Part shown: positions 63,920 through 64,000 of the stretch, piece by piece
Position numbering within the stretch: the stretch's first letter is position 1
How the letters are laid out: each line of letters opens with the position of its first letter
NCBI RefSeq assembly: GCF_030519355.1
Contig: NZ_JAUMKC010000004.1
Span: 244,206-308,205 of the forward strand
Direction of reading: 5' to 3'
DNA from: Mucilaginibacter sp. L3T2-6
GTDB taxonomy: Bacteria > Bacteroidota > Bacteroidia > Sphingobacteriales > Sphingobacteriaceae
Length of the DNA stretch: 64,000 nt
The notes under the pieces: model-generated
What the model saw: the letters and a program-made list of their open reading frames with translations, nothing else
Databases searched by the model: none
Told to the model about the DNA's origin: nothing
Program-made: the position numbers and the translations under genes

Positions 63920-64000
63920 GTTGTATGAAATCGTCAAAAAAAGGCGTGTTTAACCTGCAAGAGCACGGATGTTATTAAATGGGGCAAACAAAATAATAAG

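Overview
The window looks like a chromosomal piece of a Bacteroidota bacterium, most likely a soil or plant-associated member of the Sphingobacteriaceae (Mucilaginibacter/Pedobacter-like). This is inferred from the protein families (energy-transducer TonB with the Bacteroidota-type N-terminus, DUF4468, TIGR03118, DoxX-like pairs, MacB/FtsX permeases without a linked ATPase, GH29 fucosidase), from weak Shine-Dalgarno sites, and from repeated TAnnTTTG -7 boxes typical of the phylum's primary sigma factor. No database search was possible.

Layout. 1-17.9 kb is mostly housekeeping and envelope genes: the end of a beta-barrel protein, a DUF4468 protein, a secreted EthD-like protein, a PAP2 phosphatase-like protein, an ammonium transporter (amt), a long gene-free AT-rich gap, a tandem tonB pair, purL, a GMC oxidoreductase, an alpha-L-fucosidase, a small lipoprotein, trmN6, a phosphodiesterase, rnhA, copA and tRNA-His. 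18.3-23.5 kb holds an unusual 1215-residue fusion of a membrane-bound AraC-type regulator with an FtsX/MacB permease, followed by a beta-lactamase-fold serine hydrolase.

23.66-49.3 kb is an accessory segment bracketed by two ~103-bp direct repeats about 88% identical (hand alignment), each followed by a hairpin terminator. It carries, mostly on the minus strand, two DoxX-like membrane proteins, two lipoproteins, small helper-like genes, and its centrepiece: a two-gene insecticidal toxin complex (Tc) locus. The upstream gene is a TcB-TcC fusion (SpvB, FG-GAP and RHS shell) ending in a nucleotidyltransferase-like tip, and the downstream gene is a 3167-residue TcA pore/receptor subunit. The edges contain gene debris (a truncated frameshifted amidohydrolase, a C-terminal fragment after doxX, a frameshifted small gene), which fits insertion and decay.

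49.3-59.1 kb is a second accessory stretch: a BNR beta-propeller protein, small secreted proteins, an esterase with TPR-like tail, a HigBA-type toxin-antitoxin pair with a perfect palindromic operator, a GspF remnant, a Nudix-type regulator with twin operators, a frameshifted SGNH hydrolase, an orphan proteasome-like Ntn hydrolase, an excisionase-like protein and an IS1595 transposase remnant. 59.6-64 kb returns to ordinary genes: a NagD-like HAD phosphatase, a small hydrophilic protein, an OmpA-family lipoprotein and a conserved protein of unknown function.

The best candidates for undescribed biology are the Tc complex with its nucleotidyltransferase effector, the regulator-permease fusion, and the proteasome-like orphan.
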